Shown here: positions 9,291 through 18,833 of the stretch, in pieces | Layout: each line of letters begins with the position of its first letter | Numbering within the stretch: position 1 is the stretch's first letter | Origin: Vibrio galatheae | GTDB taxonomy: Bacteria; Pseudomonadota; Gammaproteobacteria; Enterobacterales; Vibrionaceae | DNA length: 64,000 nucleotides | Assembly (NCBI RefSeq): GCF_000967545.1 | Contig: NZ_JXXV01000007.1 | Span: forward strand, 208,833 to 272,832 | Direction of reading: 5' to 3' | Program-made: the position numbers and the translations under genes | Notes under the pieces: model-generated | Database searches by the model: none | Told to the model about the DNA's origin: nothing | What the model saw: only the letters and a program-made list of their open reading frames with translations

Positions 9291-9314
9291 CCCCGCTAGT
9301 TAGCGGGGTTTTAG
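9291..9314 (+). terminator. Rho-independent terminator after the malate synthase-like gene
   Basis: Inverted repeat CCCCGCT-AGTT-AGCGGGG followed by TTTTAG, 32 bases past the stop codon at 9258. Confidence 0.8.
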
Positions 9315-9461
9315 TGTGTTGGAAACGGATGCCCTGTAGCTCACTTTTGGACAAAAATGGCTTAGAGTTGGAACTCTAGGTCATACAGTTCAGATAAACT
9401 GAGGTAGGGGAAAATCTAGGTTACTACAGTCTACGAGTTCGGTGGCCATTCACCTATAGAA

Positions 9462-10340
9462 TCAACTACGTTCAATTTGCATCTTCTCAACAAATTGTAT
9501 GAAATTATCTTTTGCAAAGCTCTCTAACTGCTCATTCCAAATTAGGCCAACATCCCATGAGCTATTTACCCCTGACAGTTCCCAAAAAGCGACATGCTCA
9601 TTCGCAATATGCTTTACACTTGCAGGAACAATAGTGAAGCCCAAATTTGCTGATACGAGTGCCAACAATGTTTGAATATCATCGGCCTCCTGAACTACAT
9701 TCAGTTTTTTCTCATGCTCCTCCAATAGCATTTTTATTTGTTGGCTTAGCCCCTTACCTCGCTCAGGGTTAAGCTGTAAATAATCGATTGAATCTAACGA
9801 AGACCATAATTTGTTTTTGTCTATGATTTGGCTTCTATGTATCGCAAGCACTAATTGATCTGTACAGAGCTTCATGCCCTTCAGCGGAGCTACAGTTGGT
9901 AGTCGACTAAAACTGAGATGAAGATCTCCCTGAAGTAAGAATTCTGACTGCTTTTGAGATGGTATATCGTTAAGTGTAATGTGGATCTCTGGGTAGTGTT
10001 TTTTAAACTTAGCTATGTAATCTGGTGCAAGATGGTAGGAAGATATACCAAAGCCTATATTGAGAGTTCCTGCCATTCCCTTGGCGACTCGTTGAGTTAG
10101 AGATTTATAAGATTCAAAACTCGATACAATTCGTTGCGCTTCAGGTAAAAGAGCTACGCCTGCCGCAGTTAGACTGGCCCCTTGTCTTCCTCTCTCAAAT
10201 AAAACCACTCCACAAAAAGCTTCAAGGCGCTGAATCTTCTTAGTTAAAGCTGACTGAGTGATGTGTAAGTGCTCTGAAGCTACTCGATAGTTACCATCCA
10301 CCGCTAACTGGCAGAATGTGCGTAAATCAACAATATCCAT
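9462..10340 (-). CDS. LysR-family transcriptional regulator (next to nitrilase)
   Basis: DNA-binding regulator with an N-terminal winged helix-turn-helix (residues ~3-60; core ASEHLHITQSALTKKIQRLE) and a periplasmic-binding-like effector domain starting near GTLNIGFGISSYHLAPDY. The ATG at 10340 gives 292 residues; an in-frame GTG at 10349 is an alternative, and neither has a strong ribosome site. It is divergent from the nitrilase-family gene with a short AT-rich gap, the classic arrangement for a LysR regulator controlling its neighbour. Inducer unknown. Confidence 0.88.
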   Translation of the reverse strand: MDIVDLRTFCQLAVDGNYRVASEHLHITQSALTKKIQRLEAFCGVVLFERGRQGASLTAAGVALLPEAQRIVSSFESYKSLTQRVAKGMAGTLNIGFGISSYHLAPDYIAKFKKHYPEIHITLNDIPSQKQSEFLLQGDLHLSFSRLPTVAPLKGMKLCTDQLVLAIHRSQIIDKNKLWSSLDSIDYLQLNPERGKGLSQQIKMLLEEHEKKLNVVQEADDIQTLLALVSANLGFTIVPASVKHIANEHVAFWELSGVNSSWDVGLIWNEQLESFAKDNFIQFVEKMQIERS

Positions 10341-10435
10341 TCCATGCACTCATTAATTATAGGAATTTTATTCATTATACGGAATCAAAGGAGCTTTTTA
10401 AAATAGTTGATATTCACCAAGTAAAAGGAACAATT

Positions 10436-11395
10436 ATGAAAGATATCCGTGTTGCTACTGTCCAATTTAACCACCATGCGAACGACAAAAACTACAACTT
10501 ATCGGTCATTCAAAGTTACGTAGAAAAGGCAGCTAAACAAGGGGTAAAAATTATCGCCTTCCCTGAAATGTGTGTGACTGGTTATTGGCATGTTTCGAAA
10601 CTCAAGAAATCTGAGATCAATGATTTGTCCGAGTTCATTCCACAAGGGGAAACGTCTCAACGCTTGCTAAAAATGTCTGAACAATACCAAATCAGCATCG
10701 GCGCAGGTTTAATTGAAAAGGACAAGCACGGAAATCTCTACAATTCTTACATAATGGCAATGCCTGATGGCCAGATATCCAAACACAGAAAGCTGCATAC
10801 GTTTGTCAGCGAACACATGAAAAGTGGCAATGAATACACTGTGTTTGATACACCACATGGATGCCGTGTAGGAATCCTGATTTGCTGGGATAATAATTTA
10901 GTCGAGAATGTTCGAATCACAGCATTAAAAGGGGCTGATATACTAGTCGCGCCTCATCAAACAGGCGGAACAAACTCTCGCAGCCCAAATGCGATGGGGT
11001 TGATTGATCCCCAGCTTTGGCATAATCGTCACCAAGATCCAGATTCGATTCGTTCTGAAATGCAAGGTTCTAAAGGAAGAAAGTGGTTAATGCGTTGGCT
11101 ACCCGCGCGTGCCCATGACAATGGTATGTTCCTGATATTTAGTAACGGTGTTGGGGTTGATATGGATGAAGTTAGAACGGGGAATGCAATGGTGCTCAAT
11201 CCCTATGGTGAAATTATCGCTGAAACTGACTGCATCGATAATGATATGGTTATTGCCGATCTCAATGCGAAAGATCTAAATATGTGTACAGGCAGACGCT
11301 GGATCAGAGGTCGTAGACCTAATCTATACGCTCCCTTAACGATGGAAGGGAATGAATTAACGCCTTATCAGGCAAGATTCTCGACACAAAAATAG
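10436..11395 (+). CDS. Nitrilase-superfamily carbon-nitrogen hydrolase
   Basis: Cytosolic amidohydrolase of the nitrilase superfamily, 319 residues. The triad is visible: Glu in FPEMCVTGYW (near residue 45), Lys in KHRKLHTF (near 118), and Cys in ILICWDNNLVENVR (near 151). The Glu-Lys-Cys spacing is normal, so it should be active. The C-terminal half, with the long loop around QLWHNRHQDPDSIRSE, resembles N-carbamoyl amino acid or aliphatic amide hydrolases, but the substrate cannot be assigned. The ATG at 10436 has AAAGGA upstream; a longer frame exists but overlaps the divergent LysR gene. Probably controlled by that LysR regulator. Confidence 0.85.
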   Translation: MKDIRVATVQFNHHANDKNYNLSVIQSYVEKAAKQGVKIIAFPEMCVTGYWHVSKLKKSEINDLSEFIPQGETSQRLLKMSEQYQISIGAGLIEKDKHGNLYNSYIMAMPDGQISKHRKLHTFVSEHMKSGNEYTVFDTPHGCRVGILICWDNNLVENVRITALKGADILVAPHQTGGTNSRSPNAMGLIDPQLWHNRHQDPDSIRSEMQGSKGRKWLMRWLPARAHDNGMFLIFSNGVGVDMDEVRTGNAMVLNPYGEIIAETDCIDNDMVIADLNAKDLNMCTGRRWIRGRRPNLYAPLTMEGNELTPYQARFSTQK

Positions 11396-11417
11396 ATGGC
11401 GTAACTTATTGAGTGGT

Positions 11418-11440
11418 CGCCAACGAATAATACGTTGGCG
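11418..11440. terminator. Possible terminator hairpin after nitrilase gene
   Basis: Perfect 8-bp inverted repeat CGCCAACG / CGTTGGCG around a 7-base loop, 22 bases past the stop. There is no T-run behind it on either strand, so the call is tentative. Confidence 0.4.
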
Positions 11441-11655
11441 CTTATGAAAATATTGTTTCATAAAGAGCCCCTAACAAACTTTGGGGCAAAAGTCGTTTTG
11501 CAGAGATTGGCTCTGAATTAATTTAGAACATGAATGAGCACCAACACTCTCTGTTTCCACGAAACGCGTATGATTGACACTATCACGTTTACAGAAGCAG
11601 CTTCCAAAGATTCGGCTAATGAAACTCCAGAAGCTGGCTGTTGCAAACAAGATAT

Positions 11656-12678
11656 TCAGAAAATATTTAGCCCAAAAATGTCTTTCACGTCAAAAAGTAC
11701 TTGTGATGTTTTTTCTCTAGATACTTGGCTTCCCTTAGCTAAAATTTCGACTAGCTGAGCTTTATCATTTAAAAATTCTATTCTTTTCTCTCTTATTGGT
11801 CGAAGCATATCCTGTAAACATTCTTCTAGTATTTTTTTCGTCGTGCCGTCACCAAGACCTCCACGTTGATAGTGGGCTTTGAGTTGCTTAATGTAGTCTT
11901 TATCAGGATGAAAAGCATCGAGATAAGTGAACACAACATTTCCTTTTACATTACCAGGATCTTCAACCTTGAGGTGGTTAGGGTCGGTATACATCGATTT
12001 TACGGCAGCGGAGATTTCTTTTTCAGTTGCCCCAAGGTTAATAGCGTTGCCCATCGATTTAGACATCTTACTTTTTCCATCTGTACTCGGAAGTCGCGGT
12101 GCGTTACTTAGCAAAGGGCTACACTCCTTTAAAACAGTGCGCCCTGCTAGTGAGTTAATCTTCCTCACTATCTCATTAGTTTGTTCAAGCATTGGTAACT
12201 GGTCATCTCCAACTGGAACTAGAGATGCATTAAATCCTGTTATATCAGCAGCTTGTGAAATGGGATAGGTTAGAAAGCCTGCTGGGATAGAACGCTCAAA
12301 TCCTTTATTTTGTATTTCACTTTTGACTGTTGGATTTCGCTCTAGCCGACTGATGGTTACAAGGTTGCTGTAATACATTGTCAACTCGGCAAGGGCGGGG
12401 AGTTGTGATTGAAGGCAAATCGTTGTTTTAGAGGGATCAATCCCAACAGCTAGATAGTCAGCAACGACATTTAGAATGTTAGCTGATACTTTTTTGGGGT
12501 TGTGAGCATTATCCGTAAGACCTTGCATATCAGCAACAAGGATCGTTTGCTCGTGAATTGTTTGTAATGCTACGCGCTGCTTTAAAGAACCGACATAGTG
12601 ACCAAGATGCAACGGACCTGTGGCTCTATCACCAGTTAAAATAATTTCCGGCTTATCGGCATTTTGTTTTGTATTCAT
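11656..12678 (-). CDS. trpS: Tryptophanyl-tRNA synthetase (type with TGDRxTGxLHLGHYVGS), likely an accessory copy
   Basis: Class I synthetase charging tRNA-Trp, 340 residues. The HIGH-type motif is GPLHLGHYVG (21-30) and the KMSKS motif lies at 204-208. The family signature TGDRATGPLHLGHYVGSL belongs to the group that many bacteria carry as a second TrpRS; some such copies give resistance to indolmycin and are inducible by Trp-tRNA shortage (known for Streptomyces). Whether the genome also has a housekeeping trpS cannot be seen here. The gene is single, with AGGAGATT before its ATG, and has an apparent Trp attenuator upstream. Low-GC third positions set it apart from the shunt genes next door. 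Confidence 0.9.
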   Translation of the reverse strand: MNTKQNADKPEIILTGDRATGPLHLGHYVGSLKQRVALQTIHEQTILVADMQGLTDNAHNPKKVSANILNVVADYLAVGIDPSKTTICLQSQLPALAELTMYYSNLVTISRLERNPTVKSEIQNKGFERSIPAGFLTYPISQAADITGFNASLVPVGDDQLPMLEQTNEIVRKINSLAGRTVLKECSPLLSNAPRLPSTDGKSKMSKSMGNAINLGATEKEISAAVKSMYTDPNHLKVEDPGNVKGNVVFTYLDAFHPDKDYIKQLKAHYQRGGLGDGTTKKILEECLQDMLRPIREKRIEFLNDKAQLVEILAKGSQVSREKTSQVLFDVKDIFGLNIF

Positions 12679-12834
12679 GGGGAATCTCCTAGTTAAAATA
12701 GATCGCTACTGGAGATACAAAAGAAATTACAGTCTGAGCTACCTTCCAGCAGCTAAAGAATGTAAGAATTCCGTGCCGCTCTAAATTGAGCGCCACCAGA
12801 AGAAGGATGATGTAGATGTTGAAGCAAATTTCAT
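12676..12834 (-). promoter_or_regulatory. Trp attenuator / leader region of trpS
   Basis: Mutually exclusive pairings can be drawn in the transcript (coordinates are of the + strand). Segment 1 at 12788-12795 (TGGCGCTC, overlapping the second Trp codon) pairs with segment 2 at 12774-12781 (GAGCGGCA, one mismatch). Segment 2 (AGCGGC) can instead pair with segment 3 (GCTGCT). Segment 3 at 12745-12753 (GCTGCTGGA) pairs with segment 4 at 12705-12713 (TCCAGTAGC) and is followed by U-rich GATCTATTTT. In addition ATCTCC next to segment 4 can pair with the GGAGAT of the trpS ribosome site. This is the 1:2, 2:3, 3:4 layout of ribosome-mediated attenuation; whether the block is on transcription or translation is not settled. 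Confidence 0.65.
12781..12834 (-). CDS. trpS leader peptide with tandem Trp codons
   Basis: Seventeen-codon open frame reading MKFASTSTSSFFWWRSI, then TAG. The two Trp codons are adjacent (12798-12796 and 12795-12793) and are followed by Arg-Ser, recalling the WWRTS end of the E. coli trp leader. The stop codon falls inside the first hairpin. The ribosome site is weak, and no -35/-10 pair is certain; TTGAGT and TAGATT with 17-base spacing lie just upstream. Confidence 0.7.
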   Translation of the reverse strand: MKFASTSTSSFFWWRSI

Positions 12835-12977
12835 TCAGACAATCTAACAACAAATATTTTTAAACTCAACTTTCAATAGTGGTTTACTAATACAAACATC
12901 TATGTAAAAACACTGTTTTTAAACAGACAAATAGCACGGGCTATATCCAGTGGGTGCGTATTCGGAAATCGCCACTG

Positions 12978-13541
12978 TTAAGCCGTGACAACATCCACAC
13001 AGGCGCGGTTAATGTCTTGGTCGATATATGCCATGCCTAATTTGTTGAGATAGTCCATTCGATCGGCGCTGCGAAGGTCAATATCGGGGCCATCAAGGTT
13101 GCAATCTTGATAAATCTTAGTCAAATGTGCCATAAATTGTTCACCGATACTCATCATCAATAAGCTCATAGCACCGACATCGGGTTTTATCTTTTCACGC
13201 TGCTGATCTGATAGACTAACAGCCAAAACAATCGGCTCTTCATTACCGTCAAAACGAACACTGCGCTCACGAACGGTCTGCTGTGCCCAGTAGTACGCGA
13301 GTTGTTTACTTTGGGTTAAAAATACTGGCTCTTCAGACTCGCTGTAGTGGTTGCCTATGGTCGCCATGGTGCTTTGTGCTACTTGGTTGAGGGCTTTGTC
13401 GCCAGAGCGTTTGAGTCCTTGGCCTTGAATAGAAGAGAGCAGGGCAGATGACGTGCCGTGATACCAAACATCACCGATTGCAAAGCCATCTGTTGAAAGT
13501 AATTCGGTCGCGTCTTGTAGATAGGTAGGAACAGTAGTCAT
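12978..13541 (-). CDS. Hypothetical protein with HGT motif, possibly ADP-ribosyltransferase-fold
   Basis: 187-residue cytosolic protein downstream of aceA on the same strand. I do not recognise a named family. The stretch VWYHGTSSALLSSIQGQGLKRS (about residues 24-45) resembles the opening motif of PARP/Tpt1-type ADP-ribosyltransferase folds, where His-Gly-Thr is followed by a helix and an I..GL turn. A later strand-like stretch, EEPIVLAVSL, could supply another core strand. No assigned catalytic Glu is evident, so activity is not claimed. The ATG at 13541 has GAGG six bases upstream. A strong terminator stands between aceA and this gene, so it probably has its own promoter or depends on read-through. 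Confidence 0.5.
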   Translation of the reverse strand: MTTVPTYLQDATELLSTDGFAIGDVWYHGTSSALLSSIQGQGLKRSGDKALNQVAQSTMATIGNHYSESEEPVFLTQSKQLAYYWAQQTVRERSVRFDGNEEPIVLAVSLSDQQREKIKPDVGAMSLLMMSIGEQFMAHLTKIYQDCNLDGPDIDLRSADRMDYLNKLGMAYIDQDINRACVDVVTA

Positions 13542-13583
13542 AAGCATCCTCACAAATATTGCAGTGGTCAGTCTAAAAGAAGT

Positions 13584-13623
13584 AGAGAGCGAGATTGCGT
13601 CTTGGGTCGTAATCTCACTCTCT
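13584..13623 (-). terminator. Terminator after aceA
   Basis: In the aceA direction the transcript folds AGAGAGTGAGATT with AATCTCGCTCTCT, a 13-bp stem with one G-U pair, followed by ACTTCTTTTAG. Confidence 0.75.
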
Positions 13624-13638
13624 AAAAGGCTAGGTCAC

Positions 13639-15237
13639 TTAATCGAACTGATGAGAAGTGTTTAGCTCGCCAGCTGCTTTCAGTGCGTTTTCACCTGCGA
13701 AGTACTCTTTGTGGTCATCGCCGATGTCTGAACCCGACATGTTCTGGTGTTTAACACACGCGATACCTTGGCGGATCTCTTGGCGTTGAACGTTTTTAAC
13801 GTAGCCCAGCATGCCTTGTTCACCGAAGTACTCTTTGGCTAAGTTGTCGGTAGACAGTGCAGCGGTATGGTACGTTGGCAATGTGATTAGGTGATGGAAG
13901 ATACCCGCTTCACGTGCTGCATCAGCTTGGAAGGTGCGGATCTTGTCATCAGCGCGTTTGGCTAGTTCCGTCTCGTCATACTCTGCACTCATTAGATTTG
14001 CGCGCTCGTATGTTGATACATCTTCACCTTCTTCAACCATTGCATCATAAGCTTGCTGACGGAAGTTCAGTGTCCAGTTGAAAGATGGTGAGTTGTTGTA
14101 AACCAATTTAGCGCTCGGGTGAACTTCGCGTACGCCATCCATCATCTCTTTAATTTGACCAATGTGTGGTTTTTCAGTCTCAATCCACAGTAGGTCAGCG
14201 CCTGCGTTAATGGCTTCGATACAGTCAAACACGCAGCGATCTTCACCTGTACCTGAGCGGAATTGATACAAACCAGAAGGTAAACGTTTAGGACGTACCA
14301 GTTTACCGTCGCGGTTGAAACATACGTCGCCTTGCTTCATATCCGCTACATCGATCTCTTCAACGTCTAAGTAAGAGTTGTAGATATCACCTTGGTCACC
14401 AGGCTCTTTTACTACGGCGATTTCTTTGGTCAGACCCGCGCCTTGTGAGTCAGTACGTGCCACGATGATGCCGTTGTCGATGCCTAGCTCTAGGAAGGCA
14501 TAACGCAGTGCACGTAGCTTGGCGTGGAAATCTGCGTGCGGTACGGTTACTTTGCCGTCTTGGTGGCCACATTGTTTTTCATCGGCTACTTGGTTTTCTA
14601 TCTGCAAACAACAAGCGCCCGCTTCAATCATTTTCTTCGCCAGCAGGTAAGTGGCTTCTGCGTTACCAAAACCTGCGTCGATATCGGCGATAATTGGCAC
14701 GACGTGTGTTTGATGGTTATCGATTTGGTCTTGAATTTGGTCTTGAAGTGCAACGTCACCTGCTTCGCGTGCTGCATCGAGTTGGCGGAACAAGCCACCG
14801 AGTTCACGTGCATCCGCTTGGCGAAGGAAAGTGTAAAGTTCTTCAATAAGCGCAGGAACTGAGGTTTTTTCATGCATTGATTGATCCGGCAGAGGGCCAA
14901 AATCAGAGCGAAGCGCAGCAACCATCCAACCTGAAAGGTAAAGGTAACGACGATCTGTGTTGCCACCAAAATGCTTTTTAATCGAAATCATTTTTTGTTG
15001 GCCGATGAAACCATGCCAGCAACCTAAAGATTGCGTGTAGTTAGCGCTGTCTTCGTCATAGGCCGCCATATCAGCACGCATGATATCTGCCGTGTATTGC
15101 GCAATATCTAGACCTGTTTTGAATTTGTTTTGAGCACGCATGCGAGCCGCAGATTCAGCATCAATGGCATCCCATGGAGCACCAGCAGCGCGTTTTGCAA
15201 TTTCGATCTTCTCGATATCTTGAGTAATTTGCGACAT
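13639..15237 (-). CDS. aceA: Isocitrate lyase, long form
   Basis: First glyoxylate-shunt enzyme: isocitrate to glyoxylate plus succinate, in the cytosol. At 532 residues it is the long Pseudomonas-type isocitrate lyase rather than the ~430-residue enterobacterial form. The active-site loop reads EKQCGHQDGKV (near residue 215), with the catalytic Cys in place. GCWHGFIGQQ near the N-terminus and the metal site region IADIDAGFGN are also visible. The start has AAGGAACAG upstream. It is divergent from a LysR gene, with malate synthase beyond it, so the three form a shunt locus. Confidence 0.97.
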   Translation of the reverse strand: MSQITQDIEKIEIAKRAAGAPWDAIDAESAARMRAQNKFKTGLDIAQYTADIMRADMAAYDEDSANYTQSLGCWHGFIGQQKMISIKKHFGGNTDRRYLYLSGWMVAALRSDFGPLPDQSMHEKTSVPALIEELYTFLRQADARELGGLFRQLDAAREAGDVALQDQIQDQIDNHQTHVVPIIADIDAGFGNAEATYLLAKKMIEAGACCLQIENQVADEKQCGHQDGKVTVPHADFHAKLRALRYAFLELGIDNGIIVARTDSQGAGLTKEIAVVKEPGDQGDIYNSYLDVEEIDVADMKQGDVCFNRDGKLVRPKRLPSGLYQFRSGTGEDRCVFDCIEAINAGADLLWIETEKPHIGQIKEMMDGVREVHPSAKLVYNNSPSFNWTLNFRQQAYDAMVEEGEDVSTYERANLMSAEYDETELAKRADDKIRTFQADAAREAGIFHHLITLPTYHTAALSTDNLAKEYFGEQGMLGYVKNVQRQEIRQGIACVKHQNMSGSDIGDDHKEYFAGENALKAAGELNTSHQFD

Positions 15238-15405
15238 AACTGTTCCTTAGTTTCACGTTGGATAGGTTTGGATAAATTGTTGGTCATCTATCAGGGACTT
15301 CATGCTCCAAATTGGATGACCTGTTTTCTTTTTGTTGTGGACAAATAGTAGTCACATGTGTGATGATTTTGTTAATTTATAGTTATTATATTCGGTATTT
15401 TTTTT

Positions 15406-16359
15406 ATGAATATTGCTCGAATAGACCTTAATTTACTTGTGTATTTAGATATGTTGTTGCGCGAGCGAAACGTTACCAAAGCGGCTAACCAACTGGGTAT
15501 TACTCAACCTGCGATGAGTAACGGACTACGTCGATTACGCGATCTATTCGAAGACCCGTTACTGGTCAGAACGAGTGAAGGAATGGTTCCGACTGAGCGC
15601 GCGTTAAAACTTCAGCCGACGATTCGAAATATCTTAGCCAACGTAGAAAAAACGCTTCAACCGAGCACTGAGTTCAACGCAGAAGACAGTGAGAGATTGT
15701 TCCGAATTATGGCCAGTGACTACGCTGAATCGACCTTGATTCAGCCACTGCTAAAACGCTTAAGTGAGATAGCACCCAAAATTCGCTTGGACATCATGAC
15801 ACCCAGTGATGTTAGCTATCAAGATGTAGAACAAGGCAACGTCGATATCATCATCAACCGATTCGACGATATTCCGCAGTCATTTCACCAGATGAGCCTT
15901 TGGCACGACGGGTTCTCGTGCCTGTTCCGCTGTGATAATCCAATTGCAGATAAGTTTGACCTGTTTTCCTATCTTCAAGCGCAACATATTTGGGTGAGCA
16001 AAACCGGAATGGGGACGGGAGTGGGGATCAATCCGAATCAGGCACAAAAACTCGGTTGGATCGATGATGCATTGATGAAGATTGGCAAAACCCGCAACAT
16101 CACCGTGTTCACCCGTCACTATTTATCCGCCATTTTATTTGCCCAGCAGAAGAATTTGATTTTGACCATACCGACCAAAGCGGCTCAGTTGCAACGCAAT
16201 AATCCCAAGTTGCTCATTAAGCCTGCGCCATTTGCGATTGAACCTTTTGAAGTGAAGATGGCATGGAGTCCACTGGTGCAAAGCAACCCAGATCATCAAT
16301 GGATGCGGCGCTTGATTAAGAGCGTTGCCAACGAGATTGAAAGTGGTGTAACAGAGTAA
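15406..16359 (+). CDS. LysR-family regulator between aceA and malate synthase
   Basis: 317-residue regulator with an N-terminal helix-turn-helix (~residues 8-65; core AANQLGITQPAMSNGLRRLRD, split here as TKAANQLGITQPAMSNGL) of the NodD/LeuO-like branch that begins DLNLLVYLDMLL. It is divergent from aceA across 168 bases and 111 bases upstream of malate synthase on the same strand. That position makes it the natural candidate regulator of the glyoxylate shunt in this organism, instead of an IclR-type repressor; this is inference from context only. Confidence 0.88.
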   Translation: MNIARIDLNLLVYLDMLLRERNVTKAANQLGITQPAMSNGLRRLRDLFEDPLLVRTSEGMVPTERALKLQPTIRNILANVEKTLQPSTEFNAEDSERLFRIMASDYAESTLIQPLLKRLSEIAPKIRLDIMTPSDVSYQDVEQGNVDIIINRFDDIPQSFHQMSLWHDGFSCLFRCDNPIADKFDLFSYLQAQHIWVSKTGMGTGVGINPNQAQKLGWIDDALMKIGKTRNITVFTRHYLSAILFAQQKNLILTIPTKAAQLQRNNPKLLIKPAPFAIEPFEVKMAWSPLVQSNPDHQWMRRLIKSVANEIESGVTE

Positions 16360-16470
16360 AATAGAGGTATTTATTTTATTTATGTCGACTATAAGTGGCA
16401 TAAATTAGCTAAATTTTTATCTGTTACGTAAGTTTATTTAGTAATCATTGGTTAATTTTAGAGAGAGTTT

Positions 16471-18648
16471 ATGAGCGATCGTATTCAACAGGGAAGCTTG
16501 AACATTGATAGCACCCTCTACCAATTTGTTAATGAGCAGGCGATTCCGGGAACAGGCATTAGTGCTGAAGACTTTTGGCGCGCTTTTGAATCTATCCTCA
16601 CGGATCTCGCGCCTAAAAATCGCGCGCTATTAACCAAGCGTGATGATCTACAACATCAAATCGACGTTTGGCACCAAGAAAGAGCAGGTCAGACGTTTGA
16701 TGCGGCAGAATATAAGCAGTTTTTGCAAGATATCGGCTACCTAGTACCTGAAGGTGACGACTTTGAAGTGACTACGGCTAACGTTGAGCCCGAAATAGCG
16801 ACGCAAGCAGGGCCGCAACTGGTTGTGCCTATCATGAATGCTCGTTTTGCACTCAATGCAGCGAATGCGCGCTGGGGAAGCCTCTACGATGCGCTGTACG
16901 GAACTGATGTGATTAGCGAAAGCGAAGGCGCAGAGAAAGGGGGAAGTTTTAACCCAGTACGTGGCGAAAAAGTCGTAGCCTATGCGCGTGCATTTCTTGA
17001 TGAAGCCGCTCCGTTGCATGGCGCCTCTCACAAAGAGGTGACGCAATACAGCATCAGCAATGTCAGCATTGGCAATACCCTAATTGCGACCCTTGCCAAT
17101 GGGGAAGAAGTGACGCTTGTCTCCAGTGATCAGTTCATTGGCTTTCAGGGCGATGCTAATGCTCCATCTTGCATTCTATTAAAGAACAACAACTTACATA
17201 TAGAGATTCAAATTGACCCGACCGCGCCTATTGGCAAAGTAGATAGCGCAGGTATCAAAGATGTGCTGGTGGAAGCCGCATTAACCACCATCATGGACTG
17301 CGAAGACTCTGTCGCTGCGGTGGATGGTGAAGACAAAACCCTGGCTTATCGAAACTGGCTTGGTTTAATGCAAGGCGATCTGCAAGAGTCTCTCGAAAAG
17401 AATGGTAAAACTCTAGTACGCCGTCTCAATCCAGATCGCCACTACACCAGCGTTTCGGGTGGAGAAATTACGTTAAAAGGCCGCAGCATGCTGTTTATCC
17501 GTAATGTCGGCCACTTAATGACTAACCCGGCGATTATTGACGCGGAAGGTAATGAAGTGCCAGAAGGTATTATGGATGGCATGATCACTTCGTTGATCGC
17601 TCTGCATGATTTAAAAGGCAATAGTCCGTTCCAAAACTCGACGGCGAAAAGCATCAATATTGTAAAACCTAAGATGCATGGTCCTGAGGAAGTGGCGTTT
17701 ACCAACGAGCTGTTCACACGTATTGAAGATGCGTTAGGTTTAGAGAGATACACGATAAAAGTTGGCATTATGGATGAGGAACGTCGTACCTCAGTTAACT
17801 TGAAAGAGTGTATTCGTGCAGTAAAAGACCGAGTTGTGTTTATCAATACTGGATTCTTAGACAGAACGGGAGATGAAATTCACACCAGTATGGAAGCGGG
17901 CCCTTTTGCCCCTAAAGCACAGCTTAAAACCATGACGTGGATTGGTGCATACGAAGACCAAAACGTCGATCTTGGTTTGGCTTGTGGCCTACAAGGTAAG
18001 GCGCAAATTGGTAAAGGTATGTGGCCAGAGCCCGATAATATGGCAAAGATGATGGCCGCGAAAATTGGTCATCCTCAGGCAGGCGCAAACACGGCATGGG
18101 TGCCGTCACCCACAGCGGCAACATTGCATGCACTGCATTACCATCAAGTGAATGTTCAAAGTCGTCAAAAAGAGCTTCGTCAACGCATGCGCGCCAACGT
18201 CGATGACATCTTGACGATTCCGCTGTTAGGTAAGCAAAAGCTATCACCCGAACAGATTCAAAGTGAACTTGATAACAACACTCAAGGCATTCTTGGCTAT
18301 GTAGTGCGTTGGATTGATCAAGGCGTAGGGTGTTCTAAAGTGCCTGACATCAACGATGTTGGCTTGATGGAAGACCGAGCAACATTGCGTATTTCTAGCC
18401 AGCACATTGCCAACTGGATTCGCCATGGTGTGTGTGATGAGCGTCAGGTGATGAACACCATGCAACGTATGGCGGCCGTTGTTGATCAGCAAAACTCGGG
18501 CGATCCAAATTACACCAACATGGCACCTAACTTTGAGCAGAGTATAGCTTTTTCAGCGGCTTGTCAGTTGGTGTTTGAAGGCTGCGCTCAACCCAATGGT
18601 TACACCGAGCCAGTGCTTCACGCTATGCGCTTGAAGCTAAAAGCATAA
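16471..18648 (+). CDS. glcB: Malate synthase G
   Basis: Second glyoxylate-shunt enzyme: glyoxylate plus acetyl-CoA to malate. At 725 residues it is the monomeric G isoform. Order: N-terminal clasp, the inserted alpha/beta domain (~residues 135-265, [20 protein letters not shown]), and the TIM barrel with [17 protein letters not shown] residues (here [15 protein letters not shown]), the metal/active region [12 protein letters not shown], and [19 protein letters not shown]; the C-terminal plug holds [20 protein letters not shown]. The ATG has AGAGAG upstream. It replaces the A-type AceB normally paired with aceA in enterobacteria. Confidence 0.97.
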   Translation: MSDRIQQGSLNIDSTLYQFVNEQAIPGTGISAEDFWRAFESILTDLAPKNRALLTKRDDLQHQIDVWHQERAGQTFDAAEYKQFLQDIGYLVPEGDDFEVTTANVEPEIATQAGPQLVVPIMNARFALNAANARWGSLYDALYGTDVISESEGAEKGGSFNPVRGEKVVAYARAFLDEAAPLHGASHKEVTQYSISNVSIGNTLIATLANGEEVTLVSSDQFIGFQGDANAPSCILLKNNNLHIEIQIDPTAPIGKVDSAGIKDVLVEAALTTIMDCEDSVAAVDGEDKTLAYRNWLGLMQGDLQESLEKNGKTLVRRLNPDRHYTSVSGGEITLKGRSMLFIRNVGHLMTNPAIIDAEGNEVPEGIMDGMITSLIALHDLKGNSPFQNSTAKSINIVKPKMHGPEEVAFTNELFTRIEDALGLERYTIKVGIMDEERRTSVNLKECIRAVKDRVVFINTGFLDRTGDEIHTSMEAGPFAPKAQLKTMTWIGAYEDQNVDLGLACGLQGKAQIGKGMWPEPDNMAKMMAAKIGHPQAGANTAWVPSPTAATLHALHYHQVNVQSRQKELRQRMRANVDDILTIPLLGKQKLSPEQIQSELDNNTQGILGYVVRWIDQGVGCSKVPDINDVGLMEDRATLRISSQHIANWIRHGVCDERQVMNTMQRMAAVVDQQNSGDPNYTNMAPNFEQSIAFSAACQLVFEGCAQPNGYTEPVLHAMRLKLKA

Positions 18649-18699
18649 CTAAACGATCAATTATAAAAGAAGTACCCCTGTTATTACCGAGCCCAAGGT

Positions 18700-18727
18700 A
18701 CCGCGCTGTAACAGCGCGGTTTTTTTT
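18700..18727 (+). terminator. Terminator after malate synthase G
   Basis: Perfect 9-bp stem ACCGCGCTG / CAGCGCGGT with a 3-base loop, followed by seven to eight T. Confidence 0.92.
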
Positions 18728-18773
18728 GCTTGGTATCAGACACATTGTCCGCGCAATATGGGGAATTTAGGAC

Positions 18774-18804
18774 ATAAAAAAACAGCAGACCTGAGTCTGC
18801 TGTT
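18774..18804 (-). terminator. Terminator after the AGCS symporter gene
   Basis: In the leftward direction a perfect 10-bp stem AACAGCAGAC / GTCTGCTGTT with a 4-base loop runs into a T-tract (A-tract on the + strand at 18775-18782). Confidence 0.9.
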
Positions 18805-18833
18805 TTTAATCAATGTTAGCTTGAGCGACTTGA

